Shown: positions 23,169 to 34,337 of the stretch, piece after piece
Layout: every line of letters begins with the position of its first letter
How positions within the stretch are numbered: the first letter of the stretch is position 1
Assembly: GCA_027422505.1 (NCBI GenBank)
Contig: JAPQWV010000682.1
Coordinates: forward strand, 1-64,000
Origin: Craterostigma plantagineum
Taxonomy: Eukaryota > Streptophyta > Magnoliopsida > Lamiales > Linderniaceae
Direction: 5' to 3'
Length of the DNA stretch: 64,000 nt
Notes under the pieces: model-generated
Database searches by the model: none
Told to the model about the DNA's origin: nothing
Seen by the model: only the letters and a program-made list of their open reading frames with translations
Program-made: the position numbers and the translations under genes

Positions 23169-23519
23169 AACTATGAAGGTGACCCTGCTTTAGATGTAAT
23201 AGCCCTGTACTTTATGTAATAAAATGGTACTTATCAGTAATGATATGGCTTAGTGAGTTTGAACACGTTATATGTGGTTGGTACTAGTTGGGTGCTTCGC
23301 GTTGTTTGGCGGACATAGGTTGTAAGGATTGATGTTTCAGTCGATTTATATACGAGTCAACGAAGCAACACATATATGCAATACGATGAAGAGCAGGTTT
23401 ATTCCATACTTTGTCCATTCAAAAAGGTATATGTACTTCATACAACAGAAAGCTCAAGGCCCTAACTTATGATCTGTTTATTAGGAAAACATAAGATAGC
23501 ATAGCAACAACAGCCCACT
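23169..23519. other. Convergent 3' intergenic region, NLR / serpin (right)
   Basis: About 350 bp between the convergent NLR (+) and serpin (-) stops. AT-rich, no further gene. Confidence 0.5.
23217..23222 (+). promoter_or_regulatory. Polyadenylation signal after NLR
   Basis: AATAAA about 50 bp after the NLR stop codon, in a context (tatgtaataaaatgg) typical of plant near-upstream elements. The mirror exists in the left arm. Whether the pseudogene is transcribed is unknown. Confidence 0.4.
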
Positions 23520-25008
23520 AATTAGCAAGTGGATTAAGCACTTGTCCGACAAACATAACCACGCCCGTAAGATCTTCCCTTACCACGAACAAGAAAGGAT
23601 GATCAGCCACAAAACGAGCTTTTCTTCAACCAACATAGCCCTCAACATCAGAAGGCCAGCAGTAGCAGAAGCTGCTTCAGTACCTTCCTCGTTAACCTCA
23701 ATATATGACTTGTGAAATATGTTCGAAACGTACAATTTTTTCCCTGAAACTGAATCCACCATCTCAGTGAGCCCACCATCTTCAAAAGGAAGCGCGAGCC
23801 CCAGCCCCTTGAGAACCTCAGAAGCCTCGAACCCAAAATCGATCTTGAATTTCGGGATTAGAAAGTCGCTGACTTTGACTTTCTGGCGCGGGATGTGTCG
23901 ATCGATGAACTCGGGCTCCGATTCCATCTTCTCGACTAGATCGGGCAGCCCGTTTCTCGCATCGGGCAAGAAGATGTACATTGAGAACCTGCGCTTGTCT
24001 TCTCCTTGCTTGTAAGGAAGCCCCAAGACTTTGAAGCCATCGAAGGCGCTGACGTACTGCTTGTTCTTGCTCGTCATGAAGGGGGCTTGAATTGAGGTGC
24101 TGTCCAAGAGGAAGAATTCGCGCTCTTTTGTCTGCGAAGGGTCGAACTTTTCGTTCCATGCTCCTTTGAAGTACAATGCGTTTGTGAAGATGACTCGAGA
24201 TGAAGCATCGACTGAACCTCGTGGGAGGAGCTCTTTGATTAAGCCATTCGTTTGATTCTCAGCCCAACTATTCACTGTTTTTGCAACCTCGGTAGCCTAT
24301 TCAAACACATCATTTGTCAGATGGCAGAACATCTTTTAGCGAGTAAAAACACAGCTCAAACATGGCGCAACATATAAATATCACTTCTGTTATTTGTTCC
24401 CCTTTGTTCTATTTAAGGGTTCCTTTCTTTCTACTCTACTGAACCAGTAAATCTTGACTTCAATCAAGATACTAACTTTAAATCCATGGCCAATGCATAT
24501 GACATATCCTAAGCATCCATGGCATAAGGTTTAACCATCTTCCATCGCATTATCCCCATAACAATAAAAACAAAAAACAAAATTCACCAAGGCGATAAGA
24601 AAAAGGAATCAATTAACGACCGTCTAACCTTAGTCTGGAAATCGACGAGGCTCGACGACGCCTTATAGTGATTCGTCACAACATCTTCAAACTCGGGCTT
24701 GAACGTAAGGCTCTGATCCACCCAAACCCCATTGGCAAACGCGGGCTCCGCCGTCGGTCAAAATAGTCGTCACCAGCTGGGAAGCCAGAGAGTTGACCTC
24801 ATCGTTCGATTTTGACTTCAAGAATCCAACAGCTGCTCTCGGGTCGGGCCGTTCGACCCCCGACCCGGAACCGATCAGACCCAACACCACGTGGATCGAA
24901 AGCGGCGAGAAGACGAGGTTCGCCGCTTTGGCCTTGGTAATGATGACGTGGCTGGTCAGCGCTAGGGACACGTCGGTTTGGTTGACGATTGATTGTCTGA
25001 GGTGCTTT
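23519..25008 (-). pseudogene. Plant LR-type serpin, damaged (middle copy)
   Basis: Serpins trap serine or cysteine proteases through an exposed reactive loop. Exon 1 is about 25,008-24,629 (SLALTSHVIITKAKAANLVFSP), intron 24,628-24,297 (GT-AG) and exon 2 24,296-23,519. The hinge and loop are visible (EVNEEGTEAASATAG, then LLMLRA), giving an LR-type P2-P1 bond as in plant serpin 1. The conserved C-terminus ([11 protein letters not shown]) is present but one frame off from the loop. Exon 1 shifts frame near 24,745, before FANGVWVDQ. The expected start codon is replaced by AAG (…KHLRQSIVNQTDV). The exon 1 defects are shared with the 63-64 kb copy, so they are probably real. A TATA-like box lies at about 25,107-25,117. 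Confidence 0.8.
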
Positions 25009-25106
25009 GGCTTATTTGCTTTTTCTCACGGCAAGAGATGGATTTTTTTGGAGTGAGAAGATTTGTTCGACGAAATATGTAATGAGATTGATTCGAGATA
25101 TGTGGT

Positions 25107-25117
25107 TTTATATATAC
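25107..25117 (-). promoter_or_regulatory. TATA box upstream of serpin
   Basis: On the minus strand the sequence reads TATATATAAAA about 100 bp before the serpin coding region. It is conserved in the third copy at 63,116-63,126. Position and sequence fit a core promoter. Confidence 0.45.
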
Positions 25118-25119
25118 TA

Positions 25120-25600
25120 GAATATCGTGGCCGCACGTCGTGTGGTTATGAGGAAAATACAACCCGGACTCTCAGTGCTTACGTTTTTACTTTTTAGCCT
25201 GAAGCAAGACAATGGAAGATGGTTTTATTACCCGTTTTTTTTACAGTCTCATTGGTCACATTAGATGTTGAATCTCTTAAATGGATCGATATAATAACAG
25301 ACACTGTCTGTCCTAATGTGAAGGTTGAAGAAGACCGCGAAAAAATTGTCAAACTCTTCTAAGAATAAGTAGACATGATTAGCTTTTAACAGCTCAAAAG
25401 CTTGAGGATGATTGCTGCGGAGAAATATCCACCGAAAAAACACATGGGGTTACAATAAGGCTTGAATAATATGAGATCAAGAGATTTGAGGGATTTGTGG
25501 GGGAAAAATCCTGCAAATTGTTGTAAAGTGTATTCTAACTCTAAGTATGTGAAATATGAACTGCAATTTACTTTTTTGCCATCTCGACTGCAAGTTATAT
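25120..25600. other. Serpin upstream region
   Basis: AT-rich 5' flank of the serpin, mirrored at about 62,640-63,110. No coding region was recognised beyond short open frames. Confidence 0.35.
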
Positions 25601-25609
25601 GTTTCTTTT

Positions 25610-26361
25610 TTTTCCCTTTTAACTGGTGATTTCATTCCAAAAAAAAAAACGTACAAGGACTCAACAGCCCAAAAAATCCCTTAAGTTACACAAGATCAAA
25701 AGGGATCAAACTCCTTAAGGAGAAAAAAAAGCATATGATTGCAAGAGAACAAACAGACAAAAAGAATAAGTTTGGAAGAATATAAAAAAGGGAACCCAAC
25801 AACAAGCCAAAAGAGCCAATTTCCAGCCACTGAACCAAAGCTTGACAGTTCGTTGAGAAGATCACCACTGGAATCATAAAGCACCCTAGTAATCTGCAAT
25901 CTCAGCAAACAAAATCTGGGAGGAAAGAGGACAAAACAGCAAGAGCCGATGAATGCACTGGCCGAGGAAGCTCCCAACCCTACACTAATCGCCCCCAACA
26001 GAAGAAGGTTCCCGCACAGTTACAGCCCAAATCTTCCACATAAAAAACATGACAGAATTAAATGACTTTGGAAAATTCATGCCACTCAGCTAAGGCATGG
26101 TCTACCACGTCATGTTCTGTCATCGCCGTCTTTTCAAAAATCCAGAGGTTTCGTGTTTTCCACAGCATCCAAAGGATATAGACCGACAGTTGAACCCTCT
26201 CCTGAAAACAGTCTGTATTTGGTCCAACGCAAAGTCTTGCCCACCAGTTCTTGAAATCCACTGCATTATCTTGAATTCCATCCCAAGTGATTGGCGCAAT
26301 TTTCCAAACATGTTGGGCTCTAAAACAGGAGAAGAAGATGTGGTCAAGACACTCCACTGCT
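25610..26361 (-). mobile_element. L1-type LINE 3' end (zf-RVT domain and 3' UTR), 5' truncated
   Basis: On the minus strand, about 26,357-26,058 encodes a plant LINE zinc-binding/RNase H junction (MECLDHIFFSCFRAQHVWK … LSVYILWMLWKTRNLWIFE). A 3' UTR then ends near 25,610 in the phrase gggctgttgagtccttgtacg plus T-run and ggaatgaaatc, typical of plant L1 tails. Its upstream side is cut exactly by the Athila 3' LTR at 26,362. The inverted copy at 62,222-62,640 retains only the tail. Confidence 0.7.
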
Positions 26362-27690
26362 TGTCGCGTCGAAAACGGCCAAAAATAAATTAATCACCTT
26401 TATTCACTAAATATGAGTATAGCGAAAATAGGGATCGTCTCCACAGGGAAAATGGTCGATTTAGTTCTAATTTTAAGTTCGATCGATAAAAACAATAATA
26501 ATAATAATAATAATAATTATAATAATATTAATACTAATATTAGGGAGAGGGGGTTTTGTTGACAAATTTTAGATGCAACGGTAACTGAGAAGATCGAAAC
26601 GAAGAACGATCCAATAGTAGTTGCTAAACATATTAATCAAAGCGTATATGAAATTAATCGACATATTGAACTGAATAAATATAAGCTTACAACCGTGTAT
26701 TGCGACCTTGTTTGTAAATTCTCGCACAAACAGCACATCAAACGTTTCGCTTTATCCAACGATAATAAAAGGTAACAGAACTATTTCGATATGCTTCCCA
26801 CGTGTGTGCTTAAGACTTATATCATAATGACTTATAATATAAAAAGTTGAAATGTCGAACAACTAGAAAAGTGAAGCAATAGTTCTTAAAATGAGAAAGG
26901 GCAAAATCGAACTCTCACACTCGTCTCTCTTTCTCAATCACTCTCTGCTCTCACATCATCTCTCCCCACTCACGCTCAAACTCTGCTACACTATGGAAAA
27001 TAAGATGGAACATCTCTCTCAATCGCTTGCACCTATGGGTCTCTCTCAAGAAAGAAAATGAAAACAGGAAAATGAAAGCAGAAGTACCAATAAAACTACA
27101 GCTTTATTCTACTCGATATGACTCGGCCACACTCAATAAAAAAAAAACATAAAGATGAAAGTTGCGACATTAATCTCTCACAGACCTCTCTTTTCACTCT
27201 GTAATATAAAATGAAACACGATGAAAGGGAATAATCATAGTAGCCATACTGATAGATGAAGAATAGCCCTATTCTCCTTTGCTATGACTCTTAGCAACAT
27301 AAAATACCATAACATAGCCAAGCTAAATGATGACGATGGACCTTGAAGCTTAACTAAGTAAAAGACTGTCTTTAAAATGAAAACCCAACAAAATAGCACA
27401 TATTTAAAGACGAAATTAAGACGGAACTACATATTCCAAATAACACCATTGAAACAGAATGAAAGTGTGAGAGGTATATCTTCTTCGTGGCTCTCCCCTC
27501 CCTTTAAATAGGAAAATAAATCTCGACTAAGCCAAATCAATGACGAACGAGTGATGACAGAAAATCTCAAAAATCATGCTTGAGCTGTATTATTTGATTC
27601 TTGAGCTGCTCCTTGTGATGCTGAGTGTGTTTCTTGTGTGAGTGACTGCTTTGTGTTTCTTGCACTCTCCATTGTTCCAACAACTACACA
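26362..27690 (-). repeat. Athila 3' LTR (left copy)
   Basis: Shares long blocks with 31,995-33,290, including the ends, the ata/aat microsatellite and the ctctcacagacctctcttttcac block. Several small indels separate the two LTRs (for example near 26,490-26,530 and 27,640-27,680), so the element is not very recent. Confidence 0.8.
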
Positions 27691-29281
27691 TCAAAACCCT
27701 CATGGGCCGAATGTTGACTGTTCTTGTTGGAAAAAGGAATCAAAACCACACTTAAATAATGGTCCTCAATATTTACTCGAGATAGAAGATGCAAACATTC
27801 TCATCAGGAGTTCCCAGATGTTCCGCAATTGTTCATAACACTTTAGACAATCCCTAATTTTATCGTAAAATGAAACACAAATCAACAACTCTCACATGGA
27901 TTCTCTCAATGCGCTCGTCAATTATACGCTCAAATCAACACGGAAGATATTCAAGCTTTAGATCAGTGTACAAATCAATAAGGTCTTTTATTGGGTTGTA
28001 ATGGGACTTAGGGTTTAGGTAGGATATTTTGGAAAAGTAGGTAAAATTATCGGACCAGATGATTATTTAATCGTTAAATCTCACGACTTTCTCATGACGC
28101 ACGACTACTTCTCAATATGAGAATCACAATGATCATACTTTCATGCTATAGTTTCTAATCCAAGACAACTCAAAATTCCCCAATACCGACAAAACTAGCG
28201 GTTAATAACTTTTTTTTTTGAATATATTTTTTGTCTTGGTTTTTTTTTTTCGTATTCGCTTCTTTTTTTTTCGAATATATTTTTTTTTCGGATGATTTTT
28301 TTTCCGCTATAACTATAAGACTCCTAATATTACATATCTGGACTCATTAGTTTATTATCAATCTCGAAATCGTGGAATATAAGCAATTAATAATTCATCC
28401 AATCCGACAGTGGGTTGAAAAGAAAGCCAAAAGGATATATCTGGGTAATTATAGTGGCTTAAATTCAACAAGAAAAATAAGACTTAAGGCTCAAACTGGC
28501 TCACTAAGCGGAAAATATTGAAGGAAGGGTCAGTGTGAGGCCAATGGCTTAATCCTAAGTGCCTTAATCACTTTTGTACACAAAAAGCCGCCAATGATAT
28601 CAACATGTATAATAGAGCAAGTTCTAGAATATTTGAAACATATGTGATACTCGTAGGAAAAAGAACTGAGTATAAAGATAAATACTCTTTTTTTTCTTTT
28701 TTTTGATTTTTGGGCTCAAATCTCACATATTTAAGTGGGCTTTGTGTCGACTCTTGCGCATTCAGACTTAAAATCAACTGAAGAAAATGAACAATCATCC
28801 TAATACCAATAGTTATTCCTAATTGTTTCTCTCATGTTCTAACTAATGCACATCGGTTTGCTCGAAACAAGATATTTTTTCATAAAATAGCATGAGAAAA
28901 TCTCCCCCACACCTAAACTCTGCATTGTCCTCAATGTAGATTCTAAACGAAAATAGTTGCTATAATCTAAAGATTCCCATCCTAGTTTTCATTTTAATAT
29001 TTCAAAGTAGATGTAAAGAAGTGGTAAAATGATACTAAAATAAAACTTCCCTGACCGTGCTGGAATTGTAGAGAAATTCCGAGCGAGAGGATATTTGGTC
29101 CAGAGCCTAGTGAGGTCTTGTAGCATACTGAGCTGAGAGAAAACCTGCTTAATCATCATTGAAAACATAGATAAAATGGAAATATTGCAATAACAAAATA
29201 AAATAGGATAATATTGGGTTGCCTCCCAATAAGCGCTTTTCTTTAACGTCTTTGGCTAGACGTAGTCTCCGTTCTTCGAGT

Positions 29282-30534
29282 TCATTCATAAATGGGCAGG
29301 CTCAGCTTGACCTTTTTAAGGCGAAATAATTCCTCATCTGACAACGTTTCAGAAATCGGTAATGGCTTTTCGTCACGGATCAAACGGCTCAAGTGGTCCG
29401 CCACGGAGTTGTCCACGCCTTTGCGATCCTTGACCTCCCAATTAAACTCTTGAAGCAACAAAATCCATCGTATTAAGTGCGGTTTTAACTCCTTCGACAA
29501 CAAATATTTTAGAGCTGATTGGTCGTGAACTTCCGAAAGTGCGTGTAATGTCATGATCGCATTTCTGATATCTTTGTCCGCTTCAAAATGCAAATCTTTT
29601 TCTGTTTTACTATACTTAATCACATAGTCGAGTGTGTCGTTAGTAAAATTACGCTCAAAATCATCTCGAACCAATGCATTAATCATGCTAATAGATTCTG
29701 GTTCATTAGGATATTTCATAGCATCAAGTACATTCATAGTAAGCTTTTTACCATAAACTCAAAAGTAAGGGTTCCTGAATCAACGTCTATGTTAGTTTTA
29801 GCCGTTTTCATGAATGACCGACCTAATAAAATAACAACAGAATCAAGCGCATGTTCATCATCCATGTCAACAATGTAGAAATCGGCGGGAAAAATAAATT
29901 CACCACATTTTACTAGAACATCTTCAACTAATCCCTCGGGATAAATAATGGACCTATTTGCTAGTTGAAGGCATATATCAGTGCACTTAAGAGGTCCCAT
30001 ACTCATCTCATTGAATAAAGATAACGGCATAACATTGATTGACGCTCCTAAATCTAACATGGCATTATCTATTTTTCTCGTCCCTATAGTAACCGAGATA
30101 GCAAACATACCTGGGTCCTTATATTTTTGGGGAAGTTTTCGTTGAAGCGCAGAGGAAACATTTTCACTTACTATGATTTTTCCTTCCGGTTTGTGTTTCC
30201 TTTTGTTCGAGCACATTTCCTTTAAATATTTTGCGTAGCGTGGGATTTGCTTGATAGCATCCAAAAGTGGAATGTTGATCTCGATTTTGCTGAAGGTCTC
30301 CATTATACTCTCTTCTTCTTCTTCTTCTTCTTCTTCTTCTTCTTCTTGTTTCACCCTAGCAAACCTTCCAGGAAAAGGTGGAGGAATAACAATATTAGGT
30401 TTATCAATATTCGAATTATTACTTACCTTCTTCCCGCTTCCCTTATTTTTATTATCACTTGAAAGTTTCGCGTGGGCTTCATCATGACTTGGCTGCCCGA
30501 TCTCTTTCCCATTTCGAAGAGTCATCATACTCAC
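29282..30534 (-). pseudogene. Ty3 protease with RNase H remnant (left copy)
   Basis: Glu-rich linker coded by a CTT/GAA microsatellite (30,309-30,347), then a retropepsin-like aspartic protease with DLGAS in the catalytic position and the ILLGRSFM motif. A one-base frame change near 29,745 separates this from a short C-terminal piece ([26 protein letters not shown]), which is the end of RNase H in Athila polyproteins. The reverse transcriptase between them is absent, so this is an internal deletion derivative. Confidence 0.75.
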
Positions 30535-30585
30535 ATTTGCTTTTGGATTTATTTCGACTTGAGCTGGTAGTTTTCCCTTCTCATT

Positions 30586-31914
30586 CTATATTTGACTCAT
30601 TTGTACCGCCAACTGAGATACTTGCCTTTCTAAATTTTGCACGCTTGAGCGCGTTTCGTTAATGCTCGATCGAGTTTCCTGTTGAAAAATGGCGGTACTA
30701 GTTGCTAAATCCTTAACAATATCTTCCAAAGACATATCTGGCTTTGATGGTGCAGTTTGTTGAGGAGGATTTGGTGGTCTTGGTGCTTGCTGCATGAAAC
30801 CTGGCGGTCGATTTCCGTAGCTCAGATTTGGGTGGTCACGCCACCCGGAATTGTATTGACTCGAGTATGGATCATAGCGTTTTTGAGATGGCCCTGTGTA
30901 CCCTCCAATTGTATTGGCTTGCTCGCTAGGATCAAACTGAAGTGAAGGACAATTTGCTGTTGCATGTCCTGCAAATTGACATATACCACAAGCTTTTACC
31001 TGACTCGTTTTTCCAATCACAAGTTTTTCCACAAGAGACGTTAGCGAATCTAATTTTTGCTCAAACGAAGTAACACTTACCTCGTTCATCCTTTGCTGGC
31101 CTACATCTTGACGTGTTCCAAATTGTTGCGCATTTGTGGCCATGCTCGAGATAAGCCGACGAGCCTCGTCTGCCGTTTTATCGACCAACGCTCCTCCACT
31201 TGCTGCGTCAATCATGTTTCTCTCCATGGGTAGCAAGCCTTCGTAAAATTATTGGATAAGCGCTAACTCGGAAATTTGATGACTTGGACAGCTTGCGCAC
31301 AACCGCTTGAATCTTTCCCAATATTCATGCAGAGTTTCTCCGTTCCATTGTCGAATCCCGTAGATTTCTTTACGAATGTTTGCGGCACGAGATGCAGGGA
31401 AGAATTTTGCAAGGAATTGCTTTTTAAGCTCGACCCATGTAGTAATCGAACCCGATGGTAAGTAGTATAACCAGTCTTTTGCGTGATCTGCTAACGAGAA
31501 TGGAAATGCGCGAAGACTTATCTGATCTTCCGTGACCCCATTTGGCTTCATGGTTGAGCAAACCATGTGAAACTCCTTTAAGTGCTTGTGCGGATCCTCA
31601 CCTGCGTTACCACGAAAAGTAGGAAGTAAATGGATTAAACCTGATTTTAACTCAAAAGGTGTTTGAAGAATAGGGAATTCAATGCAGAGCGGCTGATGAT
31701 TAACATCTGTCGTAGCCATATCCCTCAATGTAAGGCGGATTGGCAGCTGTTGTTCGGTTTCCTCCATATCGCTTGCGGAAGATTCTTGTTCGGACTCCGT
31801 GCTGGATATTGATATAGTGGGATCCTTTTCCCTTTTTGCCTTTCGATTCGCCCTCGCGGTCCTCTCGATTTCTGGATCAAATATTAGTATACCTGTTCGA
31901 GAAGATCGAGGCAT
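30586..31914 (-). pseudogene. Athila-type gag (left copy)
   Basis: Starts MPRSSRTGILIFDPE 58 bp after the primer-binding site. It contains the retrotransposon gag core (HLKEFHMVCSTM … WLYYLPSGSI … WERFKRLCASCPSHQ) and a CCHC zinc knuckle (CGICQFAGHATANC). An in-frame stop after ALIQ at about 31,249 splits the reading into 221- and 216-codon parts, and it recurs in the right copy. In living relatives gag packages element RNA; here it is probably inactive. Confidence 0.8.
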
Positions 31915-31971
31915 AAACTAGAACAAAAAAAAACCGAATTAAAAATAGAAGTAAATCAATTGACACCACCT

Positions 31972-31989
31972 TCCCCGACAACGGCGCCA
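31972..31989 (-). other. tRNA-Asp primer-binding site (left copy)
   Basis: On the minus strand this reads tggcgccgttgtcgggga, five bases inside the 5' LTR. It matches the complement of the plant tRNA-Asp 3' end except for one T for C. The right copy (58,492-58,509) matches at all 18 positions. Confidence 0.8.
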
Positions 31990-33290
31990 AAATTTGGTCG
32001 CGTCGAAAACGGCCAAAAATAAATTAATCACCTTTATTCACAAAATATGAGTATAGCGAAAATAGGGATCGTCTCCACAGGAAAAATGGTCGATTTAGTT
32101 CTAATTTTAAGTTCGATCGATAAAAACAATAATAATAATAATATTTATAATAATATTAATATTAATATTAGGGGGAGGGGGTTTTGTTGACAAAATTTTA
32201 GATGCAACGGTAACTGAGAAGATCGAAACGAAGAACGATTAAATAGTAGTTGCTAAACATATTAATCAAAGCGTATATGAAATTAATCGACATATTGAAC
32301 TGAATAAATATAAGCTTACAACCGTGTAATGCGACCTTGTTTGTAAATTCTCGCACAAACAACACTCAAACGTTTCGCTTTATCAAACGATAATAAAAGG
32401 TAACAGAACTATTTCGATATGCTTCCCACGTGTGAAGACTTATATCATAAATGACTTATAATATAAAAAGTTGAAATGTCGAACAACTAGAAAAGTGAAG
32501 CAATAGTTCTTAAAATGAGAAAGGGCAAAATCGAACTCTCACACTCGTCTCTCTTTCTCAATCACTCTGCTCTCACATCATCTCTCCCCACTCACGCTCA
32601 AACTCTGCTACACTATGGAAATAAAAATACGAAGATGGAACATCTCTCTCAATCGCTTGCACCTATGGGTCTCTCTCAAGAAAGAAAATGAAAACAGGAA
32701 AATGAAAGCAGAAGTACCAATAAAACTACAGCTTTATTCTACTCGATATGACTCGGCCACACTAAAAAAAAAAAACATAAAGATGAAAGTTGCGACATTA
32801 ATCTCTCACAGACCTCTCTTTTCACTCTGTAATATAAAATGAAACACGATGAAAGGGAATAATCATAGTAGCCATACTGATAGATGAAGAATAGCCCTAT
32901 TCTCCTTTGCTATGACTCTTAGCAACATAAAATACCATAACATAGCCAAGCTAAATGATGACGATGGACCTTGAAGCTTAACTAAGTAAAAGACTGTCTT
33001 TAAAATGAAAACCCAACAAAATAGCACATATTTAAAGACGAAATTAAGACGGAACTACATATTCCAAATAACACCATTGAAACAGAATGAAAGTGTGAGA
33101 GGTATATCTTCTTCGTGGCTCTCCCCTCCCTTTAAATAGGAAAATAAATCTCGACTAAGCCAAATCAATGACGAACGAGTGATGACAGAAAATCTCAAAA
33201 ATCATGCTTGAGCTGTATTATTTGATTCTTGAGCTGCTCCTTGTGATCTTGTGTGTGCTGAGTGCTTTGTTTCTTGCTCAACAACTACCT

Positions 33291-33890
33291 CGAGCCGTGC
33301 GAATGTTGACTGCTTGGAATTGATGGGGATAAAACCTAAAATGGTCCTCGATGTTTACCCTATGAACCAATTTAGTCCCAGATGTTCCGCGTGAACCACT
33401 TTAGTCCCTGATGTTATCAAAAATGAACCAAATTGGTCTCTCCGTCAATCCGTCCGTCAATTTAGACGGAGATGTCATTTGCGACGGCTTTAGCGACGGA
33501 AACTGAAAATTTAAAAAAAATTAAAAAAATATTAAAAAAGAGGGAAAAATGCAAAAAAAAAAAGGAAAAAATTCAAAAAATACAGTAAAAAATTCAAAAA
33601 AAAAAAGAGAGAATATTACCAAAAATTAAATAAATAATAAATAATAAAAAATAAAAAATAATAAAAGTAAAATAAAAATGAAATTTAAAATACAAAATGA
33701 TAAATTAAACATTAAAAATTGGTTTTGGGTAATGAGAGTGAAGGATATTTTTTCAAGGTGCTTTGACCAAGTGAATGCTCTGCTCCAATTCTTTAGACGC
33801 TTCTTTGAGCAGCCGAGGTTTCTTTCCCTTATTCTGTTGATTTTTTATAAGCCTTTACAAAAAGGGTCTATATATACAAAATCATGAGGA
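33291..33890. repeat. AT-rich sequence with MULE-like terminal motif
   Basis: About 33,325-33,490 carries a string (aaaatggtcctcgatgttta … ccaatttagtccc … gtcaatttagacgga) that resembles long terminal repeats of some plant Mutator-like elements. It is known to me only by general resemblance, and no partner end was found. About 33,500-33,720 is low-complexity A-rich DNA. No gene. Confidence 0.3.
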
Positions 33891-33899
33891 ATACTCGAA

Positions 33900-34245
33900 A
33901 ATTAAGATAACATACCTTTTAGCGTCATGCCTGGCCTCCCTATCGACTCTGACCTTCTCAATCTTCTTAGTGGGAATGAGCGTGTTTTCTATCACGCTTC
34001 TGTCGAATCCTTTTTGAAATTTTGATGGGGAAGGGAATCTTACGACAATCATCTAGGACAACAATAATTAGAAAGAAGAAATAGCATGAATGTGAATAGC
34101 CAACCCGGGCAATGTTCTTTCCATTCGACCATCTGTAAGCCTTACTCAACTTGACCTTACGAGGATCCCTCTTCATCTTGTTGAACTTTTTGCCGATTTA
34201 GATCGACATGATCTCAATATCTGAAACCCGCAAGAAGAAGCAAGT
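33900..34245 (-). pseudogene. RLP24-like (eL24-family ribosome biogenesis) remnant
   Basis: Two short conserved blocks lie on the minus strand. KKFNKMKRDPRKVKLSKAYR (about 34,187-34,128) resembles the FKMKRNPRKVKWTKAY core of RLP24, a 60S assembly factor. FDRSVIENTLIPTKKIEKV (about 34,010-33,950) resembles the following helix. A possible donor (aaaag/gtatgtt) ends the second block. An in-frame stop precedes the first block and no complete gene can be built, so it is a degraded copy that still keeps intron-like spacing. Confidence 0.5.
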
Positions 34246-34337
34246 AATGCACCTCAACCTCGAATAAGAATCAGGCGTAAATGATTTTGAGTATCAAATA
34301 TAGAATCTGCAGTAAGACGTGCTTTTAAGTCACTGAA

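Larger units (their letters stand above)
12161..23584. repeat. Right arm of giant inverted repeat A
   Basis: Reverse complement of about 1-11,414, with scattered single-base differences. Homology continues past 23,584 into the serpin only in the sense that the left copy leaves the window there. Confidence 0.95.
24232..32864. repeat. Left arm of inverted repeat B
   Basis: Reverse complement of 56,206-64,000. Base 24,232 pairs with 64,000 and base 32,864 with 56,206. Differences are the 2,292-bp segment 26,012-28,304 absent on the right, the 1,411-bp solo LTR absent on the left, a longer GAA run on the right, and small indels. After allowing for these, arm lengths agree to within tens of bases. 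Confidence 0.93.
26362..33290 (-). mobile_element. Athila-type Ty3 LTR retrotransposon, RT-deleted (left copy)
   Basis: Non-autonomous Ty3 element read on the minus strand. The 5' LTR is 31,995 to about 33,290 and the 3' LTR 26,362 to about 27,690; both end cgacgcgac(c)a. A primer-binding site at 31,972-31,989 matches the 3' end of tRNA-Asp at 17 of 18 positions. Gag (31,914-30,600), a retropepsin-like protease (about 30,130-29,760) and a short C-terminal RNase H remnant (about 29,560-29,340) follow, then about 1.5 kb of non-coding DNA with the gtgtgggggag motif. Reverse transcriptase and integrase are missing. The outer 5' boundary is approximate because similarity to the 27.7-27.9 kb flank continues. 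Confidence 0.85.

Noticed and set aside
23719..24159. Open frames overlapping the serpin exon
   Set aside because: They are other-frame shadows of the serpin coding sequence.
26058..26393. Small protein-coding gene with a Trp/Cys-rich product
   Set aside because: It matches the zinc-binding end of LINE polyproteins and is truncated by an LTR.
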